Assembly: GCA_910584545.1 (NCBI GenBank)
Contig: CAJUBC010000003.1
Span: forward strand, 1 to 64,000
Direction: 5' to 3'
Source: an uncultured Muribaculaceae bacterium
GTDB lineage: Bacteria > Bacteroidota > Bacteroidia > Bacteroidales > Muribaculaceae
Length of the DNA: 64,000 bases
A program made the translations under genes and the position numbers. Under the pieces are notes generated by a model that saw only the letters and a program-made list of their open reading frames with translations, was not told the origin of the DNA and did not search any database. Positions 14,496-23,489 of this stretch are shown in pieces (the stretch's first letter is position 1; each line of letters begins with the position of its first letter).

Positions 14496-16835
14496 TCAGT
14501 GCTTAACCTTGACGGCGCTGTCGTTCACCTTCACGAGGTAAACCTGACCTGCGGGAGCGGAGATCCTGATCTCGTCCTTGCCTTCGGTTACGGTGATCTG
14601 GCCGATCACCATACCGTTCATGGTGTAGACAGCCACGTTGTCGCCAGCCACTACACCGCTGATCGTGATGTATTCCTCGCCGGCGGTGACGGTGAGGGTT
14701 CTGTCACCTACCTCCACGATACCGGCGGTCTCCACGATGGATACCTCCTCGGCATATTCGAAGCTTGCGATGAGGGAAGCGTCCTCAGCCACTTCCTTGA
14801 GAGTGTAGGAACCGTCCTTGATATCGGCGGTTACATCCTTGCCGTTGAGCGAGAGGGTAGCCACTTTCCAGTCCTTGGCGGGAGTCAGGGCGACCGTTGT
14901 GGAAGTTCCCTGCGGAACCTTGTAGCTTGCCTTACCGAAGTTCTCGAGCTCTACATTGACAACAGGCATCTCGACTACCTTGTAGGCGATTCTCATCTCG
15001 CGGTTCGATTCACCGTTGGATTCAGTACCGAGAGCGAAGCAAGCGCGGGGGAACACCATCACGTAGTCGCCGGGGGTGGTCACATGCTCCGTGAGATGGC
15101 ATGTCATCTTCATGGCGATTTCATTCATCGGGGTGTTCTCGTCGAACGGCTTGCCGTCTTTGTCATAGAGCGTGATGGCATTCTCATTCATGTCGAGCCT
15201 GCATACCTCGTTGCCGTCAGCATCGATCAGATAGGGAGTCGCGCTCCATGAAATATTGATTCCTGTCTCATAGGTAGCTGCGAACTCATAGATCTCCTCC
15301 ACGAAGCCGGCACCCGGGAGAACCGTTGCCTCAGGCCATGCGAGGACGCAGTCGTATGTAACCTGATAGCAGCTTTCCGCTTCTTCGCCGGAGTTACCCT
15401 CGACCACGCGGCCCTCGGCATCCTTGGCGTAGAAGAAGAACATCCAGGAGGTGTCGGAAGTCTCCCAGAAGTATTTGCCGGGAGTAACGGTCCATATCGT
15501 CTTGTCGGCATTGGGTTTTGCTTCGAATGTTCCCTGGACGGCATCCTGGCCACCGGAAGAATACTCGCATTTCACGCTCGCCACAGGCGCGCTGTAGGTG
15601 ATGACTATCGGCTGCGTGGGGTCGATCACATCGAATTTGTTCTCGGGAGAGATGCTTACGACCGTCACGTCGCTGAACTTGTAAGGCTCGGTGGTGCCGG
15701 CGAACTTAACCTGCACAGGACCCCATACCGTATTTGCCGGGTTGCCGGCGTTGGTCGATGAGTAAGCCGTGACGGTGGCGGTATACTCTGTGCCGACAAA
15801 GAACTTGTTTACTGCAAGACCTCCGACGGTGGTCTTGTAGGTACCTGCGGTGCGGTCCACGACATCATCCTTCGTGGGACCTTCGTAAATCTCGATGTTG
15901 CGGATCACTGTGCCGTTCTCGTCGGTGAACTCCACAGTCACCATCTCAGCATCCGCAATCGGGTCGATCGTGACGGCGACCTCTGTGCCGCTCTGTATAA
16001 CCGCGAGGCTAGGGTCGGTCACAAGGTCGGTTCCGGCTACGGAAAGGCTCTTGAGGACGAGGTCCTTCACATCGCCGCCGCCCTGGCCTGCCTTATAGGT
16101 GTATGTCCAGGAGAGATCCTGAGCCTCCGATTTCCTTGCTCCCTTTGTCAGGAATCCCTCGGGGAAGTGGAGGGTATAGGTGCCGGAAGTGGTGATTTTC
16201 AGCTCGCTGACAGCAGCTATGATTGTCTTGTCATATTTATTATCGTAGAACATCGTATTGAGCGGCACCTCGCTGTCGTAACCGTTGTCACTTGTGATAC
16301 GGAGAAGCTTTGTGGAAACGGCAAAACCGTAATCCTCCGGAACAATGTTGATGTTGGTGAAAGGTTCGGAAAGTTCGAATGACTCGCCCGGAGCAGCCTT
16401 ATGGGTGGTTCCGGCCGCATCATTCACGATTGCGTATGCCGTGAAAGTTAAGGGAACTGGATCCTCTCCCTCAGTGGGATTCGTGTAGTTCCAGGTGAAG
16501 TCGACTGCATCGGTGTAGTCACCGTCAAATGCGTTCTCAGGTATTTTTAGAGTCCATGTGCCCGATTTTATCACATTCGAGCAGTCAACTATATACATCC
16601 ATGCGGACCAGTTATAGTCGATGGGACATGCTACTGTATCCCCATCCTGGGATACCATGTCGAGCGTTTCGACGTTGGCAACCCCTTCGCCCGAATCAAG
16701 AACGATGTTCGGGAAATTGCCATCGTTGGTGACATCGCCTTCCTTGGGACTGAACAGAGTCACAGTTCCCGCTGAAGCCGGCAAAGCTGCGGCTGCCATC
16801 GCCACTGCCACAATTGAAGAAAAGATTTTTTTCAT
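14496..16835 (-). CDS. Large secreted protein with Ig-like repeats and sorting-type C-terminal tail
   Basis: 779-aa protein with a clear signal peptide (MKKIFSSIVAVAMAAAALPA, cleavage after ASA). The body is beta-rich and Thr/Val-rich with repeats of about 110-130 residues that look like Ig/BIG-type domains. The last 80 residues (VAVYTMNGMVIGQITV to QVYLVKVNDSAVKVKH) resemble the C-terminal tails of Bacteroidetes proteins sorted by the type IX system. The start at 16835 is chosen because the signal peptide begins there; a further 23 in-frame codons upstream are unlikely to be translated. The function is unknown; it is probably exported to the cell surface. Confidence 0.82.
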   Translation of the reverse strand: MKKIFSSIVAVAMAAAALPASAGTVTLFSPKEGDVTNDGNFPNIVLDSGEGVANVETLDMVSQDGDTVACPIDYNWSAWMYIVDCSNVIKSGTWTLKIPENAFDGDYTDAVDFTWNYTNPTEGEDPVPLTFTAYAIVNDAAGTTHKAAPGESFELSEPFTNINIVPEDYGFAVSTKLLRITSDNGYDSEVPLNTMFYDNKYDKTIIAAVSELKITTSGTYTLHFPEGFLTKGARKSEAQDLSWTYTYKAGQGGGDVKDLVLKSLSVAGTDLVTDPSLAVIQSGTEVAVTIDPIADAEMVTVEFTDENGTVIRNIEIYEGPTKDDVVDRTAGTYKTTVGGLAVNKFFVGTEYTATVTAYSSTNAGNPANTVWGPVQVKFAGTTEPYKFSDVTVVSISPENKFDVIDPTQPIVITYSAPVASVKCEYSSGGQDAVQGTFEAKPNADKTIWTVTPGKYFWETSDTSWMFFFYAKDAEGRVVEGNSGEEAESCYQVTYDCVLAWPEATVLPGAGFVEEIYEFAATYETGINISWSATPYLIDADGNEVCRLDMNENAITLYDKDGKPFDENTPMNEIAMKMTCHLTEHVTTPGDYVMVFPRACFALGTESNGESNREMRIAYKVVEMPVVNVELENFGKASYKVPQGTSTTVALTPAKDWKVATLSLNGKDVTADIKDGSYTLKEVAEDASLIASFEYAEEVSIVETAGIVEVGDRTLTVTAGEEYITISGVVAGDNVAVYTMNGMVIGQITVTEGKDEIRISAPAGQVYLVKVNDSAVKVKH

Positions 16836-17120
16836 CTGTGAAATATTAAGGTTAACAATAGAATCCAAGGTGTGAGCATTATTATATAATAAGCTGTTAT
16901 TCAAGGTTTAGGAGAGCGGCATGCGCATTTCGTCTCTGTGACATGGCGACAGTCGCGCTATAGGCAAACACGCCATTATCCTGACATTCCGCCCCAAAAT
17001 TACACAAAAAAATCGTAATCAAAAAATAAAATGCATTTTTTTCGTTAGTTTTTTTTAATAACACACGCTCAACACCTCCAAAATACGTGCCTACAGTCTC
17101 TTCCCGCCTCTCTCAGACAG
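16836..17120. other. Intergenic region upstream of the secreted-protein gene
   Basis: These 285 AT-rich bp lie between the secreted-protein start and the aroK stop. TAATTTTG on the minus strand (17002-16995) is a likely -7 element for the secreted-protein gene; a TTTG lies about 17 bp further upstream, shorter than the usual spacing. No gene is seen. Confidence 0.45.
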
Positions 17121-17657
17121 TCAGGGGAGGGCGAGGAAAGTGTCGACTGTACGGGAAATCTGGCGGCGGTCCTCGAGTTCCTCGCCGGAGAAGATGATGG
17201 CGGCACGTTCATAGTGGGTGCGCCGCTCGGTCAGGCCTTCGCGCACGGCGGCGCGGATCTCATCCTCGCTTTTGCCGGCCATCAGCGGTCGCCGCGCGTT
17301 GTTGGCCATCAGCCTGGCCACCGTTCGCTCCTCCGATGCCTGGAGCCAGACGGTCAGCCCCCGGCCGAGCATATAGTCCATGTTGCCGGCGTGACAGGGG
17401 GTGCCTCCACCGCAGGCCACCACCGCATTGCTGAACTCGCCGACCTCGCGCAGCATGGCCGCCTCCATGCGGCGGAACTCCACCTCGCCTTTCTGTGCGA
17501 AGATGTCGCGAATGCTGAGCCGGAAGCGCTGCTCGATGTAGAAATCAAGGTCGATGAAATCACGGCCCATGGCGCTGGCGAGCGCGCGGCCGAACGTGGT
17601 CTTTCCGCAGGCCATATAGCCGATGATGAATATCGGAGTCTCAGTGCTCACGTCCAT
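17121..17657 (-). CDS. aroK: Shikimate kinase
   Basis: 178-aa enzyme of usual length that phosphorylates shikimate with ATP in the aromatic amino acid pathway. It has the P-loop GYMACGKTTFG near residue 12, the DLDFYIE shikimate-binding Asp motif near 37, FRRMEAAML, and the GGGTPC segment near 85. It is the last gene of a minus-strand group with the DUF2752 (12 bp away) and CD225 genes. Confidence 0.95.
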   Translation of the reverse strand: MDVSTETPIFIIGYMACGKTTFGRALASAMGRDFIDLDFYIEQRFRLSIRDIFAQKGEVEFRRMEAAMLREVGEFSNAVVACGGGTPCHAGNMDYMLGRGLTVWLQASEERTVARLMANNARRPLMAGKSEDEIRAAVREGLTERRTHYERAAIIFSGEELEDRRQISRTVDTFLALP

Positions 17658-17669
17658 GGAGTCGTCTTA

Positions 17670-18083
17670 TTATAAATCCGTGATGATGAAATTCCTTAAC
17701 ACAAACCATCCTATCAATGCCAGCGTCACGGCCACGATCACCGGGATGGAGTTCATGACGCGGTAGAAGCGGGGCCGGCTCCTGCGCCGCGCCGACGCCA
17801 CGCCGAGGGCTATCAGGAAGGGCACGAGCAGGAAGAGCAGGGCATTGCAGCGCCATGCGGCGGCGATGTCGCCGTGGAGCAGGGCGTGAAGCATTCTCTG
17901 GCTGCCGCAGCCGGGGCATTTCAGCCCGGTGGCCATCAGCAGGGGACACTTGGGCGCGAACCGCTCGCTCCCGGGGTCGAACGCGAAATAGAGCGCGAGG
18001 ATAATGGCGGCAACCGCTATGCCGCCGGCCCACAACAGTCTCCGGAGAGTCTTTCCCCTCCCGTTCTCCTCGTCGCGCTCCAT
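17670..18083 (-). CDS. DUF2752 membrane protein
   Basis: 137-aa protein with an N-terminal membrane segment, the DUF2752 hallmark CPGCGSQRMLHALLHGD, and two further membrane segments. The CPxCGxxR motif is characteristic of this uncharacterised family, which often sits beside CD225 or TM2-type membrane proteins. Here it starts 4 bp after the CD225-fusion gene, suggesting that the two act together. The biochemical function is unknown. Confidence 0.88.
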   Translation of the reverse strand: MERDEENGRGKTLRRLLWAGGIAVAAIILALYFAFDPGSERFAPKCPLLMATGLKCPGCGSQRMLHALLHGDIAAAWRCNALLFLLVPFLIALGVASARRRSRPRFYRVMNSIPVIVAVTLALIGWFVLRNFIITDL

Positions 18084-18087
18084 CCCG

Positions 18088-18897
18088 TCAGAGCATAAGC
18101 AGCATCGGGAAATAGAGGGCGCCTCCGATCAGGCCGAGAACCACCGAGACGATGATCCATATTTCCGTCATGCGGGAATTGCGCCGCGCACGCTCTATGT
18201 CGCCGGCATAATATCTCGAGCTGACCGACATGCTGAAGAAGAGGGCCACTATGCCCGCGGGGAAACAGCAGCAGATTGTGGAGAGGATGGCCCAGAGCAT
18301 ATATGTGGGGGGCATCGGTTCCCGCGTCTCGAAGGGCGCCGGAGCTGGACGCGCCGGCTGCCGGAACGATGCCGGTTCCGGCGAGACGGGAGGCACGGGC
18401 GCTGCCGCAGGCTCGGGAGCGACCGGAGGAACCGGGGCGACCGGGGGAACCGGAGGGGGAGTGACGGCCGACGGATCGAACTTCAGGCCGAGGGTGTCGG
18501 CCCAGCGACGTTCGGCGGCATACATCTCGTCATCGGGAAACCGGTCCATCACCATGCGGGGCGCCTCGGCGGAGGCGCAGCCGTCGAGACTTGCCACGGC
18601 ATCGGGATATGCCGCCGCCAATGGCTCTGGAAGCGCTCCGGAGAGACCGTCGAGGAGGAGGATGTCAACCTTACGGTCTCTCAGAATGTCGAGAAGTTCC
18701 GCCGAATCCTCCTCGCGGATTCCGGCGGGGCGGACAATGCATTCCACTCCGGCCGAGGCGTAGCCGTCGGCGAGAGGGATGTACGCGCTGTCGCTCACCG
18801 CGAGCACCACGCGGAAACGCTCGCCGCTGTTGAAGATCCTGACCAGCTCCGCGCCCTTGGCGCCGCCGTCCGATGTGAAAACCGCTATATTTTTCAT
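18088..18897 (-). CDS. PurN-like domain fused to CD225/dispanin membrane domain
   Basis: 269-aa protein. Residues 1-140 resemble a formyltransferase (PurN/GAR transformylase) fold: a start like PurN (MKNIAVFTSDGGAKGAELVR), a central VDILLLDGLSG strand, then AYPDAVASLDG where PurN has YPG-NIHPS. The catalytic Asn and His are not conserved, so enzymatic activity is unlikely. Residues 145-195 are a Pro/Ala linker. Residues 196-269 are a CD225-type domain with two membrane segments (MLWAILSTICCCFPAGIVAL and WIIVSVVLGLIGGALYFPML). The linker suggests that the degenerate domain faces the cytoplasm as a binding module. It is followed by DUF2752. Confidence 0.78.
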   Translation of the reverse strand: MKNIAVFTSDGGAKGAELVRIFNSGERFRVVLAVSDSAYIPLADGYASAGVECIVRPAGIREEDSAELLDILRDRKVDILLLDGLSGALPEPLAAAYPDAVASLDGCASAEAPRMVMDRFPDDEMYAAERRWADTLGLKFDPSAVTPPPVPPVAPVPPVAPEPAAAPVPPVSPEPASFRQPARPAPAPFETREPMPPTYMLWAILSTICCCFPAGIVALFFSMSVSSRYYAGDIERARRNSRMTEIWIIVSVVLGLIGGALYFPMLLML

Positions 18898-18915
18898 AAT
18901 GAGTAAGATTTCAAA

Positions 18916-20751
18916 TTACACCTGCTGCATGTCGACGAGATGCCTGTAGAGGCCTCCCTTCGCTATGAGCCTGTCGTGTGTGCCTTCCTCCACTATCGCA
19001 CCCTCCTTGAGGACGCAGATGCGGTCGGCGTTGGCGATGGTCGAGAGCCTGTGGGCGATGACTATCGTGGTGCGTCCCTTCATGAGTTTCTCGAGGGCTT
19101 CCTGCACGAGACGCTCGCTCTCCGTGTCGAGAGCGGAGGTGGCCTCGTCGAGGATAAGGATGGCGGGGTCCTTGAGGATCGCGCGGGCGATGCTGATGCG
19201 CTGGCGCTGGCCTCCGGAGAGGCGGCAGCCCCGGTCGCCGATCACCGTCTGATAACCGTCGGGGGTCGCCATGATGAAGTCATGGGCGTTGGCCACGCGG
19301 GCCGCCTCCTCCACGCGCTCGGGCGTGGCGTCGGGCGTACCGAAGGCTATGTTGTTGAATATGGTGTCGTTGAAAAGGATGGCCTCCTGGCTGACATTGC
19401 CCATCAGTCCGCGGAGGTCCTTCACGCGGAGGTCCTTCACGTCGATGCCGTCTACCATCACGCTTCCCTGCTCCACATCCCAGAAGCGGGGTATGAGGTC
19501 GACGAGCGTGGACTTTCCGCTGCCCGACTGGCCCACGATGGCCACGGTCTCGCCGGGACGTACCGTGAGGTTTATGTCGCGGAGCACATCGCGCTCCCCG
19601 TCGTAAGAGAACGTTACATTGCGGAACGCCACCTCCGACTTGCCGCTGTCGGCGGGAAGAGCCACGGGGCGCGCGGGGTCATGGATGGGATTCTCCGCGT
19701 CGAGGATCTTGTCGATGCGCTCCTTGGCCGCCATACCCTTGCGGATAAGATAGCTTACCTTTGAGATCTCCTTGGCCGGATTGATGATGCTGTAGAACAT
19801 CACCATGTAATAGATGAACGATGCCGCGTCGATGCTCGACCTGTCGGTGAGTATCAGGGAGCCTCCGAACCAGAGTATGATAGCCACGGCCGTCGTGCCG
19901 AGAAATTCGCTCATTGGGTGCGCCATGGTGGTGCGCCTCAGCACCGCGTTGTTGATCCGGTAGAGGTCTTCGGTCTGGTTGTCGAAGCGGCGCTCCATCA
20001 CCTTCTCTGCGTTGAACGCCTTGACCACGCGCAGTCCTCCGATGGTCTCCTCCACGTTCGAGAGGATGTCGCCCCACTTGTCCTGGGCCTTCATCGACTT
20101 CTCCTTGAGCTTCTTTCCGACGGCCCCCATGATGAAGCCGAAGATCGGGAGCATCACGAACACGAAGATGGTGAGCTGCCAGCTGATCACGAGCATCATC
20201 CCCAGACAGGCCACTATCATGACGGGATACTTTATGATGGAGAAAAGGCTCGCCATGACTGAGGTCTGCACCTCCTGGACATCGCCCGACATACGGGCCA
20301 TGATGTCGCCCTTGCGCTCGTTGGTGAAGAATCCTATGGGGAGGGTCACGATCTTGTCGTACATCTCCCGGCGGATGTCGCGCATCACCCCGTTCTGCAT
20401 CGGGATCGTGAAGAATTCCGACAGATAGCCTGTGGAGACCTTGAGCAGGGTCATCACAACCAAGGTGAGGCAGAGCATGGCGAGGGTGCGGGAGGCGCCG
20501 TCGGCGCGCACCATCTCCGCCACATACCAGTAGAAATTATTTACGGCCACCTCCTTGAGGCTCGCGGACCCCCAGGGCATGAACGCATAGTCGGTCGACC
20601 CGAGTCCGAAGAGCATCTGCAGGATCGGGATTATGAACGCGAAGGAGAAGAGGGTGAAGAAAGCCGTCAGGAAATTGAAGAGTACGCTGAGGACGATGTT
20701 CCCGGCGTACGGTCCGGCATATCTCTTGAGAAAAAAGAACAGATCTTTCAT
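18916..20751 (-). CDS. ABC exporter, MsbA-like (fused membrane and ATPase domains)
   Basis: 611-aa half-transporter. Six membrane segments occupy about 1-330, followed by a nucleotide-binding domain with Walker A VGQSGSGKST, signature LSGGQRQRISIARA, Walker B ILILDEATSALD and switch His in IAHRLST. The family flips lipid A precursors, lipids or drugs; MsbA is the closest role by architecture. It starts 18 bp upstream of the CD225 gene and may lead that operon. A TAAATTTG -7-like element ends only 4 bp before its ATG, with one arm of the inverted repeat pair immediately upstream. Confidence 0.92.
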   Translation of the reverse strand: MKDLFFFLKRYAGPYAGNIVLSVLFNFLTAFFTLFSFAFIIPILQMLFGLGSTDYAFMPWGSASLKEVAVNNFYWYVAEMVRADGASRTLAMLCLTLVVMTLLKVSTGYLSEFFTIPMQNGVMRDIRREMYDKIVTLPIGFFTNERKGDIMARMSGDVQEVQTSVMASLFSIIKYPVMIVACLGMMLVISWQLTIFVFVMLPIFGFIMGAVGKKLKEKSMKAQDKWGDILSNVEETIGGLRVVKAFNAEKVMERRFDNQTEDLYRINNAVLRRTTMAHPMSEFLGTTAVAIILWFGGSLILTDRSSIDAASFIYYMVMFYSIINPAKEISKVSYLIRKGMAAKERIDKILDAENPIHDPARPVALPADSGKSEVAFRNVTFSYDGERDVLRDINLTVRPGETVAIVGQSGSGKSTLVDLIPRFWDVEQGSVMVDGIDVKDLRVKDLRGLMGNVSQEAILFNDTIFNNIAFGTPDATPERVEEAARVANAHDFIMATPDGYQTVIGDRGCRLSGGQRQRISIARAILKDPAILILDEATSALDTESERLVQEALEKLMKGRTTIVIAHRLSTIANADRICVLKEGAIVEEGTHDRLIAKGGLYRHLVDMQQV

Positions 20752-20765
20752 TCCGCAAATTTAAC

Positions 20766-20915
20766 TAAGACCCCTTCCCATAAAAAATGTTAGCGCAGGG
20801 GTCGCAGATGTGCCTCAGGTTTGACCTTGCAGGTGAAGGAGCATAGCGGGCTATGTGACTGAACCAAAAGGTCGAAGATGAGGTGCAGCTGCGAGTCCAT
20901 GGGAAATGGGTCTTA
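20766..20915 (+). repeat. MITE-like repeat, unit A
   Basis: 150-bp unit bounded by imperfect terminal inverted repeats (TAAGACCCCTTCCCAT at the left, ATGGGAAATGGGTCTTA at the right). The interior contains AGCGGGCTATGTGACTGA. Its left 36 bp are matched as a reverse complement by the far end of unit B with one mismatch. Confidence 0.65.
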
Positions 20916-20946
20916 CAAATTTATAAATAATAATTGACATGATGAT

Positions 20947-21103
20947 TACCTTCCACATAAAAAATGTCTGGTCCGTCCGCTTTTTGCGCATCTCAGCCAA
21001 GTCTCGTCAGTCACGATGCCCGCATCGCTCCCTCCTTAACTTGCTGACCTGCATCAAAAATCGGCCGCCCCTGCGTTAACATTTTTTATGGGAAGGGGTC
21101 TTA
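20947..21103 (-). repeat. MITE-like repeat, unit B (inverted copy)
   Basis: 157-bp unit bounded by CCTTCCACATAAAAAATGT and its near complement ACATTTTTTATGGGAAGGGG. In reverse complement the interior contains GCGATGCGGGCATCGTGACTGA, homologous to the core of unit A, so this is a diverged copy in the opposite direction. Confidence 0.65.
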
Positions 21104-21157
21104 ACTTCCGCGATTATACAAATAACCGCGGTCTCCGGGAGAGCCGCGATTAATCAA

Positions 21158-21188
21158 ATAGCCCCGGCTCTGTCCGGGCCGGGGCTAT
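21158..21188 (-). terminator. Terminator of the LRR gene
   Basis: ATAGCCCCGG pairs with CCGGGGCTAT. On the minus strand the hairpin is followed by TTTGATTAAT, 20 bp after the LRR stop codon. Confidence 0.75.
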
Positions 21189-21208
21189 GTATCGGTGTCG
21201 CGGGAGGA

Positions 21209-22984
21209 TTACTCCGCGGGAGCGCCTTTCACGAGAGCGGTGTTGTCATCCTTCACCACCTCCGCCGAGCTGCCGGCGGGGATATAGATGGTGCCGAGGG
21301 AGGGGCAACCGGTGGCGACGCACTTGGTGAGCGCGCTGTTCTCGCTAAGGTTCAGCTTCGAGATGGAAGTGTTGGAGCAGTCGATTGTCTCGAGCAGCGG
21401 CCACTTCGTAGTCTCGTCAAGCTGGATGAAGGGGTTGTCGTTGAACTTCACGTTGACCAGACCCTTGAGCGACCACATCGTCATTTCGGAAATCTGGTTG
21501 AACGACAGGTCCATGTCGGCAAGCTTGGGATTCTCGCGGATCTCCGCCTCCCTAAGCTCGTTGTGCGATAGATTCAGGCTCACAAGCGAGTTGATGAAAT
21601 AGATGCGCACCTTGGAGAGCTTGTTGTAGGAGAGGTCGATCGAAGCGAGCTGCTTCGAAGCGAGATCGTTGAGCTCGGTGAGCTCGTTGTTCGACGCATC
21701 GAGAATCTCGAGAGCCGTCTGCCGCTGGAGATTCAGCTTAGAGAGCTTGTTGTGGCTGAGGTTTAGGTTCTTGAGACCCATCTGCATTAAGAGGTCGATG
21801 TCGGTGAGCTCGTTGTCGGAGAGATCGAGGTTCTCGAGTTTCTCGAAGTAGAAGAGGTCGACGGCCTTGAGGCCCTTGCCGGCGAGGTCGAGAGAGGTGA
21901 GGGCGTTGGCCTCGTCGATGGAGATCTTGCCATCCTTGTCGGTGTCGGCTGCGTCGAGCATGAGCTGGCGGAATGTGGCGTCTGCGATCTCGGCGGCCAC
22001 ATCCTCGGGATATTCACGGGGCACACGCGTGATCATGTCGTCGGAAACTCCGTTCATCGAGTTGATGACCTGACCATCGTACATGGTCACTTTCCAGAGC
22101 TGGTCGCAGAAGAAAAGCGAGAGATTGTTGAGCTTCACGCTCTTGCTTACGTCCACCTTGCGGAGCGACGCGCTGTTGTTGAGATTGAGCGATACGAGCT
22201 GACGGTTGCTCTCTGTGGTGAACTCCTTGATGGAGGTCTCGGTCATAGAGAGTTCTGTAAGCGCGGGGAACGCCGAGAGATCGGGCACCTGGAAGCCGGC
22301 ATGGCCGGTGATGGAGAGGATCTTGAGATTGTCGCAACCGGTCAGGTCGATGGAAGTCAGGTTCGTGCTTCCGCATGTGAAGCGGGTCAGGTTCTTGTTG
22401 TCATTGAGACGGAATGTAGTGAGCCTGCTTCCTGCGATGGTCGTCTCCTCCAAGGCGGGGAGGGAGGTGAACTCGAGGCTCTCCACGCCGTTGTACATCG
22501 AATAGATGCGTTTCAGCTCCTTCTTCTCGCCGAGCTTCACTGTCTTCAGACCGCTCATGAAACCGACATTCAGTTCCTGGAGAGCGGGACAGATTCCAGT
22601 AAGGTCGATCTCATTCAGACCGGTGCTCTGAGACAGGAGAAGTTGCTTGAGGGCAGTGAGGTTCTTGATTCCTGCAAGCGAGGAGATCTTCTTGCCGGAG
22701 AGGTCCAGCAGAGTGATCGATGCGATCTCGGACTCGGAGAGGCGACCGTCCTTGTCGGCGTCGGCCTTCGAGACCTCGGCGAGCACCATCGGGTCGGTGA
22801 ACTCGGTGAGGGGCACATAGTTCTGCGGAGGCTCGGGAGGAAGCTGTGACTCGTCGAAAGAGAGTGTGACCACTTCGTCGATGGGATATTTGATAGTTTC
22901 GCCCGACTGCAGTGTCACTGTGAGCGACTGGGCGGCGGCGCCGAGGGGCAGCAGCGCCAGAGCGAACATTGCTATTTTTTTCAT
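21209..22984 (-). CDS. Secreted leucine-rich-repeat protein with two EF-hand-like loops
   Basis: 591-aa protein with a signal peptide (MKKIAMFALALLPLGAAAQS). Residues 20-45 carry a motif shared with the next two genes (LQSGETIKYPIDEVVTLSFD). Leucine-rich repeats of about 21 residues fill two blocks, about 90-320 and 365-570 (for example LENLDLSDNELTDIDL). Each block is preceded by an EF-hand/dockerin-like calcium loop: DADKDGRLSESEI at 75-87 and DTDKDGKISIDEA near 345. The domain is a binding scaffold, probably on the cell surface; the ligand is unknown. It starts 12 bp after the stop of the 153-aa secreted-protein gene and is likely co-transcribed with it. Confidence 0.87.
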   Translation of the reverse strand: MKKIAMFALALLPLGAAAQSLTVTLQSGETIKYPIDEVVTLSFDESQLPPEPPQNYVPLTEFTDPMVLAEVSKADADKDGRLSESEIASITLLDLSGKKISSLAGIKNLTALKQLLLSQSTGLNEIDLTGICPALQELNVGFMSGLKTVKLGEKKELKRIYSMYNGVESLEFTSLPALEETTIAGSRLTTFRLNDNKNLTRFTCGSTNLTSIDLTGCDNLKILSITGHAGFQVPDLSAFPALTELSMTETSIKEFTTESNRQLVSLNLNNSASLRKVDVSKSVKLNNLSLFFCDQLWKVTMYDGQVINSMNGVSDDMITRVPREYPEDVAAEIADATFRQLMLDAADTDKDGKISIDEANALTSLDLAGKGLKAVDLFYFEKLENLDLSDNELTDIDLLMQMGLKNLNLSHNKLSKLNLQRQTALEILDASNNELTELNDLASKQLASIDLSYNKLSKVRIYFINSLVSLNLSHNELREAEIRENPKLADMDLSFNQISEMTMWSLKGLVNVKFNDNPFIQLDETTKWPLLETIDCSNTSISKLNLSENSALTKCVATGCPSLGTIYIPAGSSAEVVKDDNTALVKGAPAE

Positions 22985-22996
22985 GATGGTATGTCG

Positions 22997-23458
22997 TTAA
23001 CGGATGAATTTGATGGCCTTCTCGTTCACCATCAGGATATAGGTGCCCTGAGCGAGGTCGTTGAGGTTGTAGGTGAGCTCGGCGTCGGCCGAGACTGCTG
23101 TGACGGCGCGGCCGTTGAGGTCGAAGATCCGGAGCGTCAGCGCGGTCTCCGGGTACGTCGCCCGAAGGATTCCGTCGCTGATGGTTACATCGAATCCCTC
23201 CGCCATCTCGAACTCATAGAGCCCGGAGACGGTGCCGAACCGCATCTCCTCGATAGCCTCGATGTCATGCTCGCGAAGTCCGTCGGTGGTGTGGTTTACC
23301 ACCATCCTGTCGCCGTCGAACGTGATGTTGATTATCTTCGACAGTTCATAATGGGTGGTGTTGCCGTTGAACTCCTTTATCTGGAGTTCCTTGTTTGTGT
23401 CGGCCGAGGCACCTGCCGCGAGCAGGGCCGCCGCCATCAACACTATAGTCTTTTTCAT
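22997..23458 (-). CDS. Small secreted protein: N-terminal SGE-type motif plus C-terminal sorting tail
   Basis: 153-aa protein with a signal peptide (MKKTIVLMAAALLAAGASA). A beta-rich N-terminal stretch (LQIKEFNGNTTHYELSKIIN then ITFDG) matches the motif found in both neighbours. The final 60 residues (TLRIFDLNGRAVTAV to GTYILMVNEKAIKFIR) form a typical Bacteroidetes secretion/sorting tail. Little else is present, so it looks like a secreted protein reduced to its end modules. It lies between an Omp28-like gene and an LRR gene in the same direction with gaps of 31 and 12 bp, suggesting one operon. The function is unknown. Confidence 0.75.
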   Translation of the reverse strand: MKKTIVLMAAALLAAGASADTNKELQIKEFNGNTTHYELSKIINITFDGDRMVVNHTTDGLREHDIEAIEEMRFGTVSGLYEFEMAEGFDVTISDGILRATYPETALTLRIFDLNGRAVTAVSADAELTYNLNDLAQGTYILMVNEKAIKFIR

Positions 23459-23489
23459 CTTTCTTTACTTTTTGATTGTGATGGATGGA

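Larger units (their letters stand above)
20752..21208. other. Intergenic region dominated by an inverted repeat pair
   Basis: These 457 bp contain no gene. Two related repeat units in opposite orientation occupy 20766-20915 and 20947-21103; a terminator for the LRR gene follows at 21158-21188. Confidence 0.7.
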
